Translations under genes and position numbers: made by a program
Source: Acetomicrobium sp. S15 = DSM 107314
Lineage (GTDB): Bacteria > Synergistota > Synergistia > Synergistales > Thermosynergistaceae
DNA length: 34,564 nucleotides
Direction of reading: 5' to 3'
NCBI RefSeq assembly: GCF_016125955.1
Contig: NZ_JADEVE010000025.1
Span: 1-34,564, forward strand
Notes under the pieces: model-generated
What the model was told of the DNA's origin: nothing
The model's input: the letters and a program-made list of their open reading frames with translations, nothing else
Databases searched by the model: none
Shown: piece by piece, positions 7,264 through 15,773 of the stretch
Layout: each line of letters starts with the position of its first letter
How positions within the stretch are numbered: the first letter of the stretch is position 1

Positions 7264-8256
7264 TTATGACCAAATATAATAATTCATAAAATAACTACTT
7301 ATTGCAATTAGTGAAGCAATCGAAAAACCCAACACGAAAGGGGTCCACCCCAATTTTTTAAGGTCCGCAATTTTTACGCTCAAGCCAATGCCGGAAAGCG
7401 CAAGCACTATTAAGAATTTAGCGGCCGCAACCAGGTACGAACTCGCCGCAGGGGTCAACAACCCAATGCTGTTTATTAGACTTACGAGCAGAAACCCGAG
7501 GATGAAGGTAGGAAAGACATCTACAACCCTGACTTTCTCGCCCGCCGTCTTCCTGTTGCGCCGATAAAAATACCCTACTGAAAAGATTACCGGCACCATC
7601 ATGACATTGCGAGTAAGCTTAATGATCGTCGCTATCCTGCCGCTTTCTTCGCTGTAGGCGAACCCGGCAGCTACTACCTGAGAGGTGTCGTATACGCCTG
7701 TGCCAACCCAAGCCCCAAAGTGAAGGTCAGCCATGTGAAGCGCAAACCCAACCAAAGGAAACACAAATACGGCAAGAACTCCAAAAAGGGTTACTATGCC
7801 TACTGCCATGACTATTTCTTCCTCTTCGGCATCAATGAGTGGGGCTGTGGTAACAATGGCAGTGTTGCCGCAAATGGATAAACCTACTGCAATCAAGAGT
7901 TTTTTCCTTAAAGAAACTTTAAAAACATCGCCAAGAAGAAATGTTAAAATGAAGGCCAACACAATAACAGAAATAACCACAATCAGGCCCTTGCCTCCGA
8001 TTTTTAATAATTCTGCAAAGCTAACTTCAGCTCCAAGCAGGATGATCGCGATCTTTAAGAATTTATTAAGCCCTAATTTAACACCAGGTCCAAAAATTTT
8101 ACTATTCAAATTGAACATATTATTGATAATTATACCAAGTAGCACAGCAATAAAAACCCTGCCGATATAGTTAGGCAGCATTTCTGCTAAAAACGTAGAA
8201 ACAACTGATATAACTAATAAAAGCGCAACGCCAGGGATATAACTCTTTAATGTCAT
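7264..8256 (-). CDS. Putative sulfate exporter, PSE/YeiH (UPF0324) family
   Basis: The 330-residue protein is almost entirely hydrophobic, with about ten membrane segments. It carries family hallmarks: LGIIINN near residue 40, IILLGAEVSF, GLSICGNTAIVTTAPLIDA in the middle, and GTGVYDTSQVVAAGFAYSE. This family (transporter class 2.A.98) includes exporters encoded beside sulfonate-degradation genes, such as TauZ and SuyZ, for which sulfate or sulfite export has been proposed. ATG 8256 follows GAGGTGG at 5 bases. It sits downstream of the two CHR-type genes on the same strand, in a stretch visibly richer in A and T than its neighbours. The 219 bases upstream are AT-rich without a clear promoter match. 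The link to the SuyAB-like locus is inference. Confidence 0.85.
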   Translation of the reverse strand: MTLKSYIPGVALLLVISVVSTFLAEMLPNYIGRVFIAVLLGIIINNMFNLNSKIFGPGVKLGLNKFLKIAIILLGAEVSFAELLKIGGKGLIVVISVIVLAFILTFLLGDVFKVSLRKKLLIAVGLSICGNTAIVTTAPLIDAEEEEIVMAVGIVTLFGVLAVFVFPLVGFALHMADLHFGAWVGTGVYDTSQVVAAGFAYSEESGRIATIIKLTRNVMMVPVIFSVGYFYRRNRKTAGEKVRVVDVFPTFILGFLLVSLINSIGLLTPAASSYLVAAAKFLIVLALSGIGLSVKIADLKKLGWTPFVLGFSIASLIAISSYFMNYYIWS

Positions 8257-8475
8257 GTAGACCACCTCAATTATAATGATATTCTTAGATCAAACTCAAC
8301 ATAGCTACTTTTATCTTATTAGAACAGCCATAAATAATCAATATAGTGCAAAGTCTTTATTAACTCTCTTCCAAAAAAACTAATGAAAAATTTGGCATTA
8401 ACATTATATGATCTTCAAGAGATATGCCAAGTGTGCTTTCAATAGAAAATGCGAATTCTTAAGTCAAATTTTGGG

Positions 8476-8997
8476 TTAGCGATATATCAAAATGCCGACC
8501 ATCGCTGCAAGCGCAATTGACAATATCGGGTCTAACTTGAAACGCTTTATGAGTAGAAACGTGACAACAGCTATCAGGACTCCAGCCACATCGGTGATCG
8601 AGGACGGAACGATCATTACTGTAGCTGCTAAAATAAGAGACACGACGACGGGACGAATGCCATTAAACATAGCCTTAACTAAAGCGAGGTCACGATATTT
8701 CAAAAACAACCTCGTTAAGATCAATATAACTATTACAGGAGGGAGCACGACACCTGTCGTAGCGATAAGCGACCCAACCAAACCCGCGACCTTGTACCCT
8801 ACAAATGTAGCGGCGTTAATGGCAACCGGGCCAGGAGTAACCTGAGAAATTGCGACGATGTCTATAAACTGATCCATCGTAAGCCAATTATGTAACGACA
8901 CAATCTCCCTCTGAATGAGCGGGAGTATCGCGTAGCCACCGCCAAAACCGAATAAGCCAACTTTGAAAAAGCTAAATAGAAGTTGCAAAAGTTGCAC
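8476..8997 (-). CDS. CHR-family (chromate transporter) half-size membrane protein
   Basis: This 173-residue single-domain CHR protein shows the hallmark FFKVGLFGFGGGYAILPLIQ near its N terminus, then VAISQVTPGPVAINAATFVGYK and an NGIRPVV segment. CHR proteins are oxyanion transporters, best known for chromate efflux with sulfate as an analogue. Half-size forms occur as adjacent pairs that work together, as with the next gene upstream. The start is probably GTG 8997, immediately after a stop codon in frame; the ribosome-binding site is weak. The physiological substrate is unknown. Next to a sulfate-exporter-family gene, sulfate or sulfite is conceivable. Confidence 0.88.
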   Translation of the reverse strand: MQLLQLLFSFFKVGLFGFGGGYAILPLIQREIVSLHNWLTMDQFIDIVAISQVTPGPVAINAATFVGYKVAGLVGSLIATTGVVLPPVIVILILTRLFLKYRDLALVKAMFNGIRPVVVSLILAATVMIVPSSITDVAGVLIAVVTFLLIKRFKLDPILSIALAAMVGILIYR

Positions 8998-9050
8998 TTA
9001 GTGCGCCAAATTACGGCTTCCCTCACACTCTTAGCTTGTATGATACCTTC

Positions 9051-9647
9051 TTAATTTTCAGCTTTATTTCTTTCTTCTTTCTCTTCCTTAGCTGGCCTGA
9101 TAAAGAATCCCGCTATCCCTGCAAGGAGTATGACTACTATTGGGTGAATATGGGCAATTGTCAAGCCTGTAAATGCGGCGGCTGCCAAAATAACGGCAAC
9201 TTTGTCAGATATCGCCGTTTTTCCTGCTTCAAACGCCGCCTCTGCCATAAGCGCTACAATGGCTGGACGCATTCCAGACATAGCAGCCCTGACTATTGGG
9301 TTATTTTGAACCCCGAGGAAAATTGACGCTATGATTATTATAGACACAAAAGAAGGCAATGCTGCGGCTATCACGGACGATGCAGCGCCACTGAAGTCCG
9401 CCAACTTGTAACCTGTTATGGCTGCCATATTGATAGCCATCGGTCCAGGCGCGCTTTGAGCTATGGCTATAGCGTCTATAAATTCGCCCTCCTCCATCCA
9501 CTGCCACTTCTCTACGATAGCCCTCCGAATGAGAGGAATCATAGCATACCCTCCGCCAAAGGTGAAAGCACCAATAGGGAGGAATATTTTAAAGAGTTTT
9601 AAAGGGGTTACTTGCAGTGCGTCAGCTTGCAACTTAGAAGTTGGCAT
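9051..9647 (-). CDS. CHR-family (chromate transporter) half-size membrane protein, second of pair
   Basis: A 198-residue protein with the same layout as its downstream partner: FLPIGAFTFGGGYAMIPLIRR, AIAQSAPGPMAINMAAITGYK and SGMRPAIVALMAE, followed by membrane segments and a short charged tail. ATG 9647 has GGAGG 9 bases upstream, so this gene is probably translated first and the partner follows 53 bases downstream. Two antiparallel half-size CHR proteins usually form one functional transporter. That pairing is known for the family and inferred here. Confidence 0.9.
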   Translation of the reverse strand: MPTSKLQADALQVTPLKLFKIFLPIGAFTFGGGYAMIPLIRRAIVEKWQWMEEGEFIDAIAIAQSAPGPMAINMAAITGYKLADFSGAASSVIAAALPSFVSIIIIASIFLGVQNNPIVRAAMSGMRPAIVALMAEAAFEAGKTAISDKVAVILAAAAFTGLTIAHIHPIVVILLAGIAGFFIRPAKEEKEERNKAEN

Positions 9648-9741
9648 TATAATGATCCTCCGCCTGATTCAAAACTCACATCGGCAACAGCAACTTTATG
9701 ACTCTACTTTCTGGCATGTTCGTAACGACTTAATAATACAA

Positions 9742-10695
9742 TCATACCGGATTTAAAGGAAGACCACTCTTGAGGACGGAGATGACATTTTGAACAGCCA
9801 TCATCCCCATCTTGTCCGTAGCCTTATCTGTAGACCCTCCCATATGGGGTGTAACGATCACGTTGGACAAAGCGAATAGCGGATGATCCGCGGGAGGCGG
9901 CTCCACATCGAAGACATCTACGGCGGCGCCGCTCAGCTGCCCAGATTTGAGTGCTTCCACCAAGGCCTCTGTGTCCACCACAGATGCCCTGGAAGTATTT
10001 ATCAAGTAACTGCCCCGTTTCATGATCGAAAAGGCACGGCGGCCGATGAGTCTATTCGTATTGACCCCTCCCGGCAAATGAAGTGAAATTACATCGCTCG
10101 TCGCCATGAGTTCATCCAAGGAAAGGAGGTTTGTGTTTAAACTCTCAGCTTCATAAGAGCGATCTGTGATGTCGAAGGCGACAACTTTCATGTCGAATGC
10201 GAGGGCGCGTTTGGCCACAGCCTGACCGATGCGCCCAAAACCCACTATGCCAAGTTGTCTCCCAGAAAGTTCGACCCCCAATATGTTAGGAAATTCTCCC
10301 ATCCTGGTCTTCTGGTCGGCCTCGGTGATCTTCCTCAATAGAGCGATCATCAAACCAAGGGCGAGCTCCGCCACCGCCTCCACATTTGCTCCCGGCGTTA
10401 TTGTCACCGCAATACCACGTCTCCTTGCGGCATCGACATCTACACGGTCGTAGCCGACGCCAAAGCGCGCTATAACCTTGAGCTTAGGTGCTGCGTCGAG
10501 CACTCGCTCGGTAATCCGCTCGTTGCCCAAAATAACGGCGTCTGCATCACCTATTAACTGGACGAGTTCTTCCTCCGATAAGACCCTTCCTTCAAATGGA
10601 TTAGGCAGAATTGTCAGGCCCGCTTTAACAAGGCACTCCATGGGTTCAGGAGAATATCTTCCGAACATCTTTGACGTTATAAGCACGTTAGACAC
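9742..10695 (-). CDS. D-isomer 2-hydroxyacid dehydrogenase, SlcC/SerA-like
   Basis: This 317-residue NAD-dependent dehydrogenase oxidises or reduces a 2-hydroxyacid/2-oxoacid pair. The nucleotide-binding motif is GIVGFGRIG (residues 149-157). The catalytic set is Arg236 (NTSRASVVD), Glu265 (FDVEPPP) and His284 (TPHMGGST). There is no ACT-type serine-feedback domain, unlike long biosynthetic SerA. I chose GTG 10695 because GGAGG lies 8 bases upstream; the longer frame to 10737 would start inside the tctA end. It is the last gene of the TTT-transporter operon, 22 bases after tctA. (S)-sulfolactate dehydrogenase SlcC belongs to this family and sits in sulfolactate loci, so that role is attractive, but other hydroxyacids are possible. 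Confidence 0.85.
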   Translation of the reverse strand: MSNVLITSKMFGRYSPEPMECLVKAGLTILPNPFEGRVLSEEELVQLIGDADAVILGNERITERVLDAAPKLKVIARFGVGYDRVDVDAARRRGIAVTITPGANVEAVAELALGLMIALLRKITEADQKTRMGEFPNILGVELSGRQLGIVGFGRIGQAVAKRALAFDMKVVAFDITDRSYEAESLNTNLLSLDELMATSDVISLHLPGGVNTNRLIGRRAFSIMKRGSYLINTSRASVVDTEALVEALKSGQLSGAAVDVFDVEPPPADHPLFALSNVIVTPHMGGSTDKATDKMGMMAVQNVISVLKSGLPLNPV

Positions 10696-10717
10696 CGAGC
10701 ATTCCTCCAGATGATTT

Positions 10718-12226
10718 TTAGATTTCTTCCCGTGCATCGCCCGAAATCTCTTTGGGGAGCTTACGAGACTGCAGCCATGTAAATAAAGCCACGACCACCG
10801 ATAACAGCAGGAAGGCCAGCGCTATGGGCCGCTGTACCAAAATGGTCCAGCTACCGCCAGAAAGTATCAAAGAACGACGCAACGACGCCTCCGCCATAGG
10901 GCCAAGAATAAGGGCTAAAAGCAATGGCGTGACTGAAAACCCCAACATCGGGAGAATGTAACCGATTACTCCGAATATCAGCATCAATAAAACGTCAAAC
11001 AGGCTGTTGTTCACAGCATATGCCCCAACTATGGAAAAGACGCCGATGGCCGGCAAAAGATAGTAGCGCGGTACCCCGACAGCCAGAGAAAATATGCGGA
11101 TAAAATATCTGCCGAGGAGCAACATGATAATATTCACAGCCAGAAACCCTATCATCACAACATAAACATATTCCCCATGCCGCTCGAAAAGTAGGGGGCC
11201 CGGAGTTAGTCCTTGGATCATCAAGGCGCCCAAAAGCACGGCGGTCACCGAGTCACCGGGTATGCCAAGCGTCATTAGAGGGATAAGAGCTCCACCGCAC
11301 ACGGCGTTATTCCCCGATTCAGAGGCAGCCACTCCATCGAGTTCGCCGGTCCCAAAGCGCTCCGGGTGCTTAGAGCTACGCCTTGCCTCTGTGTAACTCA
11401 AAAAAGACGCTATCGCGGCACCAGTGCCAGGAATAGCACCGATGCCCGTTCCTATCAGGCCACTCTTTATAATTGTCTTAGCATGATTCAAGAGCAATTT
11501 TAGATCAAAACGCGATCGCTTCACGGCCTCCGCACTGATATGCAACTCTTGTTGCACCTGCTGTAATATCTCGCCTATTGCGAAGAGTCCTATCAACACA
11601 GGTACAAGAGGAATCCCGGCGGTCAAGGCATCAATGCCAAAGGTAAAGCGAGGAAGTGCCTCGAGAGGATCAAGACCGATGGCGGAGACTATAAGGCCGA
11701 GGGCTGCTACCATGAGACCTTTCACCAGATTTTTGCTCGCCACTCCAGCTACGCACGCCGTCAGACCGAAAACAGCCAGAGCGAAGGTCTCAGGAGGGCC
11801 GAAGCGCAGGGCAAAGGCAGCGATAACTGGAGCCACAACCAAAAGTATGGAACCGCTGATCACGCCGCCTATGACCGAAGCCCACAGGGCCATAGAAAGA
11901 GCTTCATATGCCTTACCCTGGCGCGCCAGAGGATAACCGTCCAAGACTGTGGCAGCAGAGGCCGGCGTCCCAGGCACTCCTACCAGTATGGCCGATATGG
12001 AACCTCCATAGATTCCACCCGCATATACCCCTAATAAAAACAACATGCCAGTGTCCGCGGACATTTTGAATGTGAAGGGAAGCATCACCGCAACTGCCAT
12101 GGTGGCAGTTAGACCTGGCAAAGCTCCCACCACCATCCCTAAGGACACGCCCAATGCCATCAGGGTGAGGTTTTGAAATTGAAAGATTGCACCCACAGAA
12201 TGGGCTATGTATTCAAATTCTAACAT
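10718..12226 (-). CDS. tctA: Tripartite tricarboxylate transporter large permease, TctA family
   Basis: This 502-residue integral membrane protein is the large permease of a TTT carrier, which takes up carboxylates using a periplasmic binding protein and an ion gradient. It shows family signatures GVSLGMVVGALPGLTATMAV (residues 26-45), YAGGIYGGSISAILVGVPGTPAS and GTGIGAIPGTGAAIASFLSY, with about twelve membrane segments. ATG 12226 follows GAGGTGG. It lies between TctB and the 2-hydroxyacid dehydrogenase on the same strand. In Chromohalobacter a TTT system (SlcHFG) sits in the sulfolactate locus; that analogy is the reason to suspect a sulfonated substrate here. Confidence 0.95.
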   Translation of the reverse strand: MLEFEYIAHSVGAIFQFQNLTLMALGVSLGMVVGALPGLTATMAVAVMLPFTFKMSADTGMLFLLGVYAGGIYGGSISAILVGVPGTPASAATVLDGYPLARQGKAYEALSMALWASVIGGVISGSILLVVAPVIAAFALRFGPPETFALAVFGLTACVAGVASKNLVKGLMVAALGLIVSAIGLDPLEALPRFTFGIDALTAGIPLVPVLIGLFAIGEILQQVQQELHISAEAVKRSRFDLKLLLNHAKTIIKSGLIGTGIGAIPGTGAAIASFLSYTEARRSSKHPERFGTGELDGVAASESGNNAVCGGALIPLMTLGIPGDSVTAVLLGALMIQGLTPGPLLFERHGEYVYVVMIGFLAVNIIMLLLGRYFIRIFSLAVGVPRYYLLPAIGVFSIVGAYAVNNSLFDVLLMLIFGVIGYILPMLGFSVTPLLLALILGPMAEASLRRSLILSGGSWTILVQRPIALAFLLLSVVVALFTWLQSRKLPKEISGDAREEI

Positions 12227-12254
12227 TTACGCCACCTCACTATCATACATAGGG

Positions 12255-12716
12255 CTAAGGAAGCACCACGCCCAAAACCCATCTGAACGAATAAGTCACG
12301 CTGAGGTCGAGGATCGAGGCAAAAAGGGCTATCTGCCACCACTTTCTGGCCCCCAAAAAGAAGGCTCCAATTACGAGGAACAAAAATGTGCTCAGCTCGA
12401 AGCCAATGATGCCCATTAACAAGTAATACAGAAAGAAGTTAACGAGCATAAACAGAAAGCGACGCAAGTTTAAAAATAGTGCCGTAGGCCTAAGGTTTTC
12501 GCCTTCGCGCAGTTTCTTCAACCACAAAAACGAGCTCTTGATCAAAAGTATTAAACTGAAGATCCCAAGGGCGATAGTCATGGTGTAAGGGAAATATTCC
12601 GGTCCCATGCCGCTCGCCATTGGACTTTCCATCACTTGGCTTGGAATTAAAAACCACAGTAAAACACTCAGCACTAAAGCAATAGAAGCATTTATGACAT
12701 CTGTCTTAGGGTTCAT
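12255..12716 (-). CDS. tctB: Tripartite tricarboxylate transporter small permease, TctB family
   Basis: A 153-residue membrane protein with four hydrophobic segments and the conserved MGPEYFPYTM near residue 40, a TctB signature. It completes the TTT carrier with TctA, whose start is 28 bases downstream, and TctC. ATG 12716 has GGAGG 7 bases upstream; a TTG one codon earlier is less likely. The binding-protein gene tctC is unusually separated from it by a sulfatase and its maturase, which implies that the enzymes and transporter serve one substrate. Confidence 0.9.
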   Translation of the reverse strand: MNPKTDVINASIALVLSVLLWFLIPSQVMESPMASGMGPEYFPYTMTIALGIFSLILLIKSSFLWLKKLREGENLRPTALFLNLRRFLFMLVNFFLYYLLMGIIGFELSTFLFLVIGAFFLGARKWWQIALFASILDLSVTYSFRWVLGVVLP

Positions 12717-12734
12717 CAATGATCCTCCTTAAAA

Positions 12735-12759
12735 CAGGCAGGCCGTTTTGGCCTACCTG
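12735..12759 (-). other. Intercistronic hairpin between sulfatase and tctB
   Basis: CAGGCAGGCC and GGCCTACCTG pair around a GTTTT loop with one mismatch. It lies after the sulfatase stop codon and just before the tctB ribosome-binding site. With no T-run it is more likely an mRNA processing or stability element than a full terminator. Confidence 0.5.
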
Positions 12760-12834
12760 CATCGCTTTTGATCAAAGAGAGCTTGTAGTCCCCTTAAACA
12801 AAAGTCCCATATTCTGCTTTGCAACCCCAGATCT

Positions 12835-14265
12835 CTACCCCCACCTGAGTTGCTGCGACCGGGAGCGATAGTTGCTTCGAATTAACCAATTTAGCATTAT
12901 CTGCATCAGCGCCTCTTTTCGGTCTGCGTAGCGCGGATCGTCCCACAGGTTGTTGAGCTCCTTGGGGTCGTTTTTCAAATCGAACAGTTGCCCGAAGGGT
13001 TCATCCAAGAAGTGAACCAACTTCCAATCTTTGGTCCTGACCATCGTCATAAATTCCGTTTCCTGTAAAATTGCGTCGCGGCTATGTTCGGCGAAAACAC
13101 ACTTATGCCCTTCGGTATTTCTGCCTTCCAAAGCCGGTACGAGGGACTCGGCCTCCATATTTGCAGGAATCTGAAGGCCTGCTAATTGCAAGATGGTTGC
13201 TCCTATATCTATTTGGCTATAGAGATTATCCAAACGCTGCCCTCCATCGAAACGCCCCGGAGACCAGATGATCGTCGGAACCTTAAGTATTTCGTCGTAC
13301 ATGGTCCACTTTTGTATATGACCATGATCTCCCAAACAATCCCCATGATCTGAAGTAAAAATCACCACCGCATTTTCCAAATAACCCTTTGCCTCAAGAG
13401 CTTGTAAGATCTCACCGATCTTCTCATCAATCATCGTCACATTGGCCAAATAGTACGCCCTCAAACGATGAAGTTGCTCCCGAGAAGGGTTCAACGAGAA
13501 AACAACTGAATCATGATCGATTTGTGAATTATGCTTCCGCAAAGCGAGAAACGGGGGCGGTTGGCTGGATAGATCTTTCTCGGATACTACAGGAATGGGC
13601 AAGTCTTTTTTCAAATAGGGTTCTGCATATCTAAAAGGAGGGTCATATGGCGGATGGGGACCAGGAAAGCCGATTTGCAAAAACAGGGGTGTGGTTTCGG
13701 GATAGCGATCGATCCACCACGTGGCCATACCACCCACAAACATGTCGGGATGCATATCTTCCGGCAATTCCCATTCAAATGCACCCATTCGCTCCCTATA
13801 ATCTTTTAGGTTTCGATACATTACGCGTCCAGGTTTCGGCAGACCTCTCGCGTGCAGAGCTTTGTCCCACTCGTCAAAAAAATATCTTCCTTCCAGATAA
13901 CGATCTTTGTTTTCCACCACGTAGCGCTCGTGGAAACCGTAGGGAGCCTGATAGGGGTAAGTGTGCATCTTGCCGATGTTTACACAGTGATATCCGCTTT
14001 TCGCCAAATCCTCTACCCAAGTTCGAGGCCATTCATCTGCGTTTTTAAAGACGCCGGCAGAGTGAGGATAACCTCCCGTAAACAGGGCAGCACGAGATGG
14101 CGCACAAGAAGGCGCGGCGCAAAAACAATTATTCAGAGCTACCCCCTCTTTGACGAGGCGATCCAGATTAGGCGTATCCATGTAGGGAAATCCCAATGCT
14201 TGAATGGTGTCGAAGCGCTGTTGATCGGTCATGATTAAAATTATGTTGGGACGATCATTCGGCAT
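12835..14265 (-). CDS. Cys-type formylglycine sulfatase, cytosolic
   Basis: The 476-residue enzyme belongs to the type I sulfatases, which hydrolyse sulfate esters using a formylglycine made from an active-site cysteine. The modification motif CAPSR is at residues 54-58, the metal-binding TDQQ at 13-16 and the second metal region FTSDHGDCLGDHG in the C-terminal half. There is no signal peptide (MPNDRPNIILIM), so it acts in the cytoplasm on an imported substrate. Because the site is Cys-type, an anaerobic radical-SAM maturase is required or an aerobic enzyme elsewhere; the maturase is the gene directly upstream. ATG 14265 follows AAGGAGT. It is encoded inside a TTT transporter operon next to a SuyAB-like lyase, so its ester is probably a small organic acid sulfate. 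The substrate is not determinable from sequence. Confidence 0.9.
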   Translation of the reverse strand: MPNDRPNIILIMTDQQRFDTIQALGFPYMDTPNLDRLVKEGVALNNCFCAAPSCAPSRAALFTGGYPHSAGVFKNADEWPRTWVEDLAKSGYHCVNIGKMHTYPYQAPYGFHERYVVENKDRYLEGRYFFDEWDKALHARGLPKPGRVMYRNLKDYRERMGAFEWELPEDMHPDMFVGGMATWWIDRYPETTPLFLQIGFPGPHPPYDPPFRYAEPYLKKDLPIPVVSEKDLSSQPPPFLALRKHNSQIDHDSVVFSLNPSREQLHRLRAYYLANVTMIDEKIGEILQALEAKGYLENAVVIFTSDHGDCLGDHGHIQKWTMYDEILKVPTIIWSPGRFDGGQRLDNLYSQIDIGATILQLAGLQIPANMEAESLVPALEGRNTEGHKCVFAEHSRDAILQETEFMTMVRTKDWKLVHFLDEPFGQLFDLKNDPKELNNLWDDPRYADRKEALMQIMLNWLIRSNYRSRSQQLRWG

Positions 14266-14338
14266 TTCATTACTCCTTTCTTATTTAAAAATTGTTTTTC
14301 CACTATTTCGCTTTCAACATAAATCCTTCTGCTCGTAT

Positions 14339-15601
14339 CTATGGTTGTCTTTCCTGGCAACACTTTTTATACTTCTTGCCACTCCCACACGGGCAAGGGT
14401 CGTTGCGCCCCGTGTTCTTCCAAATGGAGCTATACAATCCTCGCATCTCCTCTTGGATAAAGAGGGGCGATCGCTTCTGCCTTATCATTTGGGCAATCTC
14501 TCGCATAAACACAGCAGTATAGTTAAAAAACTGTTTATACCCGGCGCATAGATAGTTTAAGCCACCCTCGCCATTTGGCGTTTTTAAAAAGCGGTCTTTT
14601 GGACAGCCACCATTGCAGATAAAGCGCACGTCGCAATCACGGCAATACCGTGGCAAGGCATCTCGCTTATTCTGACCGAACTTCTTCTGCTTGGGCGATT
14701 CGACCATGTCGATGAGGGCCTCTTCTCGAATGTTGCCCAACCTATACTCAAGAGAGACAAAATGGTCGCAGGAATACAGATCACCGTTATGCTCCATAAC
14801 CATGGCTCTGCCACAGGTTTCACCAAGGGTGCAAAGGGCAGGACCAACTCCCATCCAAAGCCCAACGCATTCCTCAAACATCCGAACAAAAACCCGACCG
14901 ATGTCGTTTTTAACCCACTCGTCGAAAACAGCAATCAAAAAGCGGCCGTAATCTTCAGCCCTTACGGTGCGAGGGCTCACTTTCACATCTTCCATGTGTT
15001 CTACTATGGGAATGAATTGAATATACCGCACGCCTTCGTCCTTGAAGAAGTGGTAGATCTCAAGTGGGTGCATAGTATTTAAATTATTAACAGTACATAG
15101 GACATTGCATTTTACTCCATGTCCTTGCAGCAAATGGAGCCCACTAAGAACCCGTTTGTGCGTTGAGCGCCCTTCCTTATCGGATCGGTATGAGTCGTGT
15201 AATTCCGCCGGACCATCTATGCTAATGCCTACGAGGAAATCGTTTTCCCTGAAAAAATCGCACCATTCGTCGTTTAACAAGATGCCGTTGGTTTGAAATG
15301 CGTTTTCTATCCGCCAGCCTTCCGGTACATACTTATTTTGCAGTTCGACGGCCCTTTTAAAAAAATCTATCCCCCTCAAGGTGGGTTCGCCCCCTTGCCA
15401 TGCGAAGGAAACGACAGGGCCGGGCTGATATTGAATGTATTGCCGGATGAAATCCTCTAAGAGCTCCTCGCTCATCCTAAAATTTTTCTCTTGTGGATAT
15501 AGATGTTTTTTCTCTAAATAAAAGCAATAGTTGCAGGACAAGTTGCAAATAGGGCCGATAGGCTTAGCCATGACATGAAATGGCGAGGTGGCGTTTTTCA
15601 T
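14339..15601 (-). CDS. Anaerobic sulfatase-maturating enzyme (radical SAM) with SEC-C tail
   Basis: This enzyme oxidises the sulfatase cysteine to formylglycine without oxygen. The 420-residue protein starts FHVMAKPIGPICN and has the radical-SAM cluster cysteines at 19, 23 and 26 (CNLSCNYC). A SPASM-type region holds two more Fe-S clusters (CTLGETC, CDHF, CRDCDVRFICNGGCPKDRF). A C-terminal zinc-binding SEC-C motif follows (GRNDPCPCGSGKKYKKCC). I chose ATG 15601, which gives the usual family N terminus; a GTG four codons earlier is possible. It lies immediately upstream of the Cys-type sulfatase in the same operon, the standard pairing, and 106 bases after the strong hairpin following tctC. 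Confidence 0.93.
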   Translation of the reverse strand: MKNATSPFHVMAKPIGPICNLSCNYCFYLEKKHLYPQEKNFRMSEELLEDFIRQYIQYQPGPVVSFAWQGGEPTLRGIDFFKRAVELQNKYVPEGWRIENAFQTNGILLNDEWCDFFRENDFLVGISIDGPAELHDSYRSDKEGRSTHKRVLSGLHLLQGHGVKCNVLCTVNNLNTMHPLEIYHFFKDEGVRYIQFIPIVEHMEDVKVSPRTVRAEDYGRFLIAVFDEWVKNDIGRVFVRMFEECVGLWMGVGPALCTLGETCGRAMVMEHNGDLYSCDHFVSLEYRLGNIREEALIDMVESPKQKKFGQNKRDALPRYCRDCDVRFICNGGCPKDRFLKTPNGEGGLNYLCAGYKQFFNYTAVFMREIAQMIRQKRSPLFIQEEMRGLYSSIWKNTGRNDPCPCGSGKKYKKCCQERQP

Positions 15602-15706
15602 CTTACCAATCACCCATCTTTAAATGAATAAACCGCTTTAAGCATTTGTTATCTATGTATCATTAAACTATATCATCTAATAGAACATGACTGATCTTTT
15701 TGTTGT

Positions 15707-15767
15707 ATACAGGCAGGTCTGTTGCCAAAGCCTAAGGCGCAACGATCCGACCCAGACCTGCCTGTAT
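15707..15767 (-). terminator. Strong hairpin after tctC, partial terminator or mRNA stabiliser
   Basis: A perfect 15-bp stem (ATACAGGCAGGTCTG at 15707-15721 with its inverse at 15753-15767) encloses a loop that holds a second short stem (GTTGC with GCAAC). It begins 6 bases after the tctC stop codon. No long T-run follows on the minus strand, so it probably protects the tctC message and limits read-through into the maturase-sulfatase-permease part. Confidence 0.65.
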
Positions 15768-15773
15768 TGCTGG

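Noticed and set aside
12735-12759. Full intrinsic terminator before tctB
   Set aside because: There is no T-run and it would separate tctB and tctA from their operon. It is kept only as an intercistronic hairpin.
13389-14238. Several plus-strand frames inside the sulfatase gene
   Set aside because: They are shadows of a clear coding sequence and have no family resemblance or ribosome-binding sites.
12835-14265. Phosphonate monoester hydrolase
   Set aside because: The active-site motif is the sulfatase CxPSR (CAPSR), and a dedicated sulfatase maturase is adjacent.
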